This document shows, piece by piece, positions 13,632-15,639 of a stretch of 15,639 bases of DNA (positions are counted from its first letter, which is position 1; each line of letters begins with the position of its first letter). The notes beneath the pieces were generated by a model. The model was not told where the DNA came from. It was given only the letters and a program-made list of their open reading frames with translations, and searched no databases. The stretch comes from JBEHYA01 sp048498415 (GTDB taxonomy: Bacteria > Pseudomonadota > Alphaproteobacteria > UBA9219 > RGZA01). The stretch covers positions 1-15,639 of the forward strand of contig JBEHYA010000044.1 in NCBI GenBank assembly GCA_048498415.1. Direction: 5' to 3'. Made by a program: the position numbers and the translations under genes.

Positions 13632-15593
13632 TCACGCCGACAGTACGCCGGCCAGCAGCGGGTTGACAGCTTTCCGGGCATTGACCGGCCGCAGCGTGAC
13701 GCCGGATTCCGCCGGCGTGAGGCGCGTGAGAAAAACCGGACGCTGCACGGTGACTTCGGAAGCCGCCGCCAGCCAGTCCGCCAGCGGCGTTTTCGCGCCC
13801 GCGGCGCCGGCATCGTTCCGCATGAGCAGCGCGGCCACGATATCCGCCTGATCGGCCTTGGGAATCACATTCACTTCGCTTTGCAGGCGGCTGACCGTCA
13901 TTTCATGCCCGCGCGGCAGGTAAACGATATTGACGCGCTTCAGGCGGTTATACAGTTCATCCGGGATCGCCTCCTCGCCCACAATCAGGGTGCGGCGGGT
14001 AATGCCGTTCCGCATGACCTGCAGCGTCTGGTAATCCGCATTGCCGTCGCTGCCGGTTTTGCGGCAGAACAGGGTGGTGACGGCAAAATTTTTCTTCGAC
14101 CGGTTTTCGGCAATCGCCGTCGGCTCATCCGAAATGAATGTGCCGTCGGTAAAAGATTCCATCCATAGCCCGGCAAGGTTCTGCGGCCCCACGACCGGCA
14201 TGGCCAGACCGGTGAGCAGCGTGGAAAGGTCAATCAGGCGTTCGGGCGGCAACAGGGATTTTGCCGCCTTGATGACGCGGCCTTTCAGATCGATCGCGGT
14301 GGCCGGCATAAACAGCTGTTCGCCCACTTTCTCGATATCGGCATTGGGCAGGCGCAGCACGCTGGCTTTTTTCTCTTCCGCCACCAGCTGCGGCTGGGCG
14401 GTGATCTGTTCCAGCGCCGCCTGCACCTGACGCAGGGGCAGGATTTCCTCGTCAACATCCGAAAGCCCGAGCGCGGGGTGCAGCGCGCGTAGAAGCGCGG
14501 CGTGCAGGCTCTGCTCGCTCTTGGCCTGCGCCAGCGAACCCTGCACCTTGGCGGGATCGACATTAAGGAGCTGGGCCAGCGGCGCCGGGTCGCCGACCAG
14601 ACCGGCTTTTTTAGCGTCGTCCATCAGCTGTTCGTACAGGTGCTTTTTGCCCACCTGCGCCGCGGTGCGGTAAATTTCTTCCATGATCGCGTTCACCAGG
14701 CGCTGGCCGAAATGCAGTTCGACCGGCTCGGTGAAGCCCATGGCGCCCAGCGCCGGCATGTTCCAGTTGCGCGCAGGGTTGAAGCCGCCGGTGCTCTCGG
14801 CCTTCTTTTTATCCGGCCCGATTACCAGCGCCTGTTCGAAATGCCGGATCATGCTGCGCGGCGTGACCTTGGCGGTGGGCAGGTCGGCGTTATCGACTTC
14901 CAGCAGAATATCGGCGAACTCGGTTTTCTTGAGAAGATCGGAATCCGGATCGACCAGCTGCGACCACTGATAATAAAATTCGCCGAGTTTCTGGGTGGCA
15001 TCCAGCACGTTCTTCCAGTTGGCCACCTGGCTCATCTGCCATTCCTTCACGCCGCGCTGCTGGCCTTCATCCATGCCCAGCGTGGAAATCTCGAACAAAA
15101 GCTTGGTGAAATCTTCTTCGTCCGATACCGTCCATACCTGGCCGGCGCTGGGGTTTTTCGCGTCGCGGTCTTTCCACGCGCCCGCCTGCAGGCGGTGCAG
15201 GATGGGAATGGGCAGCGAGCTGGCCACCTGCGCGATGCGGTCCTGCCAGTCTTCGGCATCGAAATTGGGAATGACGAAGCTGGGCACGCGGCTATCGAAT
15301 GATTCAGAAATAAAATGCGTGGCCTGGCCGTCCTTGGGCAGGTTGCCGGTGCCGATCACGATGCCGGGCTGCCCGCGGCGGAACGTAAAGGTGCCAAGGC
15401 CGCCGAGCTGCACGGTGTGCTCGTCCTTTTCGCCATTCAGTACCTGCCACACATTCTGCAATGGCGTTTCGGTGCCGGGTTTGCATTTGTTGAGTTCATC
15501 AATGACCAGATCGCGGCCCTGTTCGTGGGCCAGCACCAGCGGGCCCTTGACGATTTTAAAGCCGATGCCGGCGCCGCCGCCGGTCAGTCCTTC
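13632..15593 (-). CDS. AAA+ ATPase, MoxR/McrB-like, 5' end missing
   Basis: The open frame gives about 654 residues but lacks the beginning of the ATPase domain. Numbered from the GTG at 15536, Walker B is LVIDEL (D13, E14), sensor 1 is IGTGNLPKDG (N65), and a likely arginine finger is in SESFDSRV (R83). The sequence before it (EGLTGGGAGIGFK, KGPLVLAHE) is the usual region between Walker A and B. No GxxGxGKT is found in the remaining bases, and a TAG at 15594-15596 closes the frame, so the start cannot be real as it stands. The remaining ~540 residues are helical and hydrophilic and match no domain I know. No von Willebrand or nuclease partner is adjacent. It may be a pseudogene, or cut by an assembly edge. 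Confidence 0.7.
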   Translation of the reverse strand, partial: EGLTGGGAGIGFKIVKGPLVLAHEQGRDLVIDELNKCKPGTETPLQNVWQVLNGEKDEHTVQLGGLGTFTFRRGQPGIVIGTGNLPKDGQATHFISESFDSRVPSFVIPNFDAEDWQDRIAQVASSLPIPILHRLQAGAWKDRDAKNPSAGQVWTVSDEEDFTKLLFEISTLGMDEGQQRGVKEWQMSQVANWKNVLDATQKLGEFYYQWSQLVDPDSDLLKKTEFADILLEVDNADLPTAKVTPRSMIRHFEQALVIGPDKKKAESTGGFNPARNWNMPALGAMGFTEPVELHFGQRLVNAIMEEIYRTAAQVGKKHLYEQLMDDAKKAGLVGDPAPLAQLLNVDPAKVQGSLAQAKSEQSLHAALLRALHPALGLSDVDEEILPLRQVQAALEQITAQPQLVAEEKKASVLRLPNADIEKVGEQLFMPATAIDLKGRVIKAAKSLLPPERLIDLSTLLTGLAMPVVGPQNLAGLWMESFTDGTFISDEPTAIAENRSKKNFAVTTLFCRKTGSDGNADYQTLQVMRNGITRRTLIVGEEAIPDELYNRLKRVNIVYLPRGHEMTVSRLQSEVNVIPKADQADIVAALLMRNDAGAAGAKTPLADWLAAASEVTVQRPVFLTRLTPAESGVTLRPVNARKAVNPLLAGVLSA

Positions 15594-15639
15594 CTAACTC
15601 CGCACCGCTTACCGAATGCCTCGCACGGTATCGGCTTCC

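Noticed and set aside
14502..15302. 266-aa open frame on the plus strand opposite the AAA+ gene
   Set aside because: The minus strand holds recognisable ATPase motifs. The plus-strand product is low-complexity with no domain or ribosome binding site.

Overview
The window looks like a chromosomal segment of an alphaproteobacterium. It is GC-rich and almost wholly coding. An Hsp20 gene is followed by its DUF1150 partner, an arrangement typical of Alphaproteobacteria. The rlmE-guaB-rsmB gene order and the ptsN and YceA/TrhO-type proteins also fit that class. I cannot name the genus. No rRNA, tRNA, CRISPR array, integrase or transposase gene was seen.

Layout. 1-814 (+): the 3' end of ptsN, overlapping a small membrane-anchored protein of unknown function. 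821-913: a 93-bp palindromic repeat. 939-1744 (-): hsp20 followed by a DUF1150 gene. 1828-1985: a non-coding element with terminal inverted repeats. 2068-4060 (+): a ferritin-like diiron protein gene and ald (alanine dehydrogenase), 13 bp apart. 4091-4408: a second copy of the non-coding element, split by a 152-bp insertion that has its own inverted ends, a 9-bp target duplication and a copy of the 93-bp palindrome. 4414-7962 (-): rlmE, guaB and rsmB, combining rRNA methylation and guanine nucleotide synthesis. 8166-8810 (+): a membrane-anchored MsrA. 8901-9353 (-): a PCuAC copper chaperone. 9462-9749 (-): a small lipoprotein with a clear terminator. 9908-10798 (+): trhO, whose 3' end overlaps znuB. 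10773-12534 (-): a zinc-type ABC transporter operon made of a newly noted 50-aa Cys/His-rich membrane protein, znuC and znuB, behind a Zur-like operator. 12612-13139 (-): a family 6 uracil/hypoxanthine DNA glycosylase. 13236-13631 (+): a small GIY-YIG domain protein. 13632-15593 (-): a large AAA+ ATPase whose 5' part, including Walker A, is missing because every frame upstream is closed.

Most genes are housekeeping or stress-related: protein quality control (Hsp20, MsrA), metal handling (PCuAC, Znu, ferritin-like protein), RNA modification (RsmB, RlmE, TrhO) and DNA repair. The most unusual items are the nested miniature elements between ald and rsmB, the tiny metal-binding membrane protein coupled to znuC, and the broken AAA+ gene at the right edge. 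I see no convincing multi-gene novel system; the Zur-controlled small protein is the nearest candidate.
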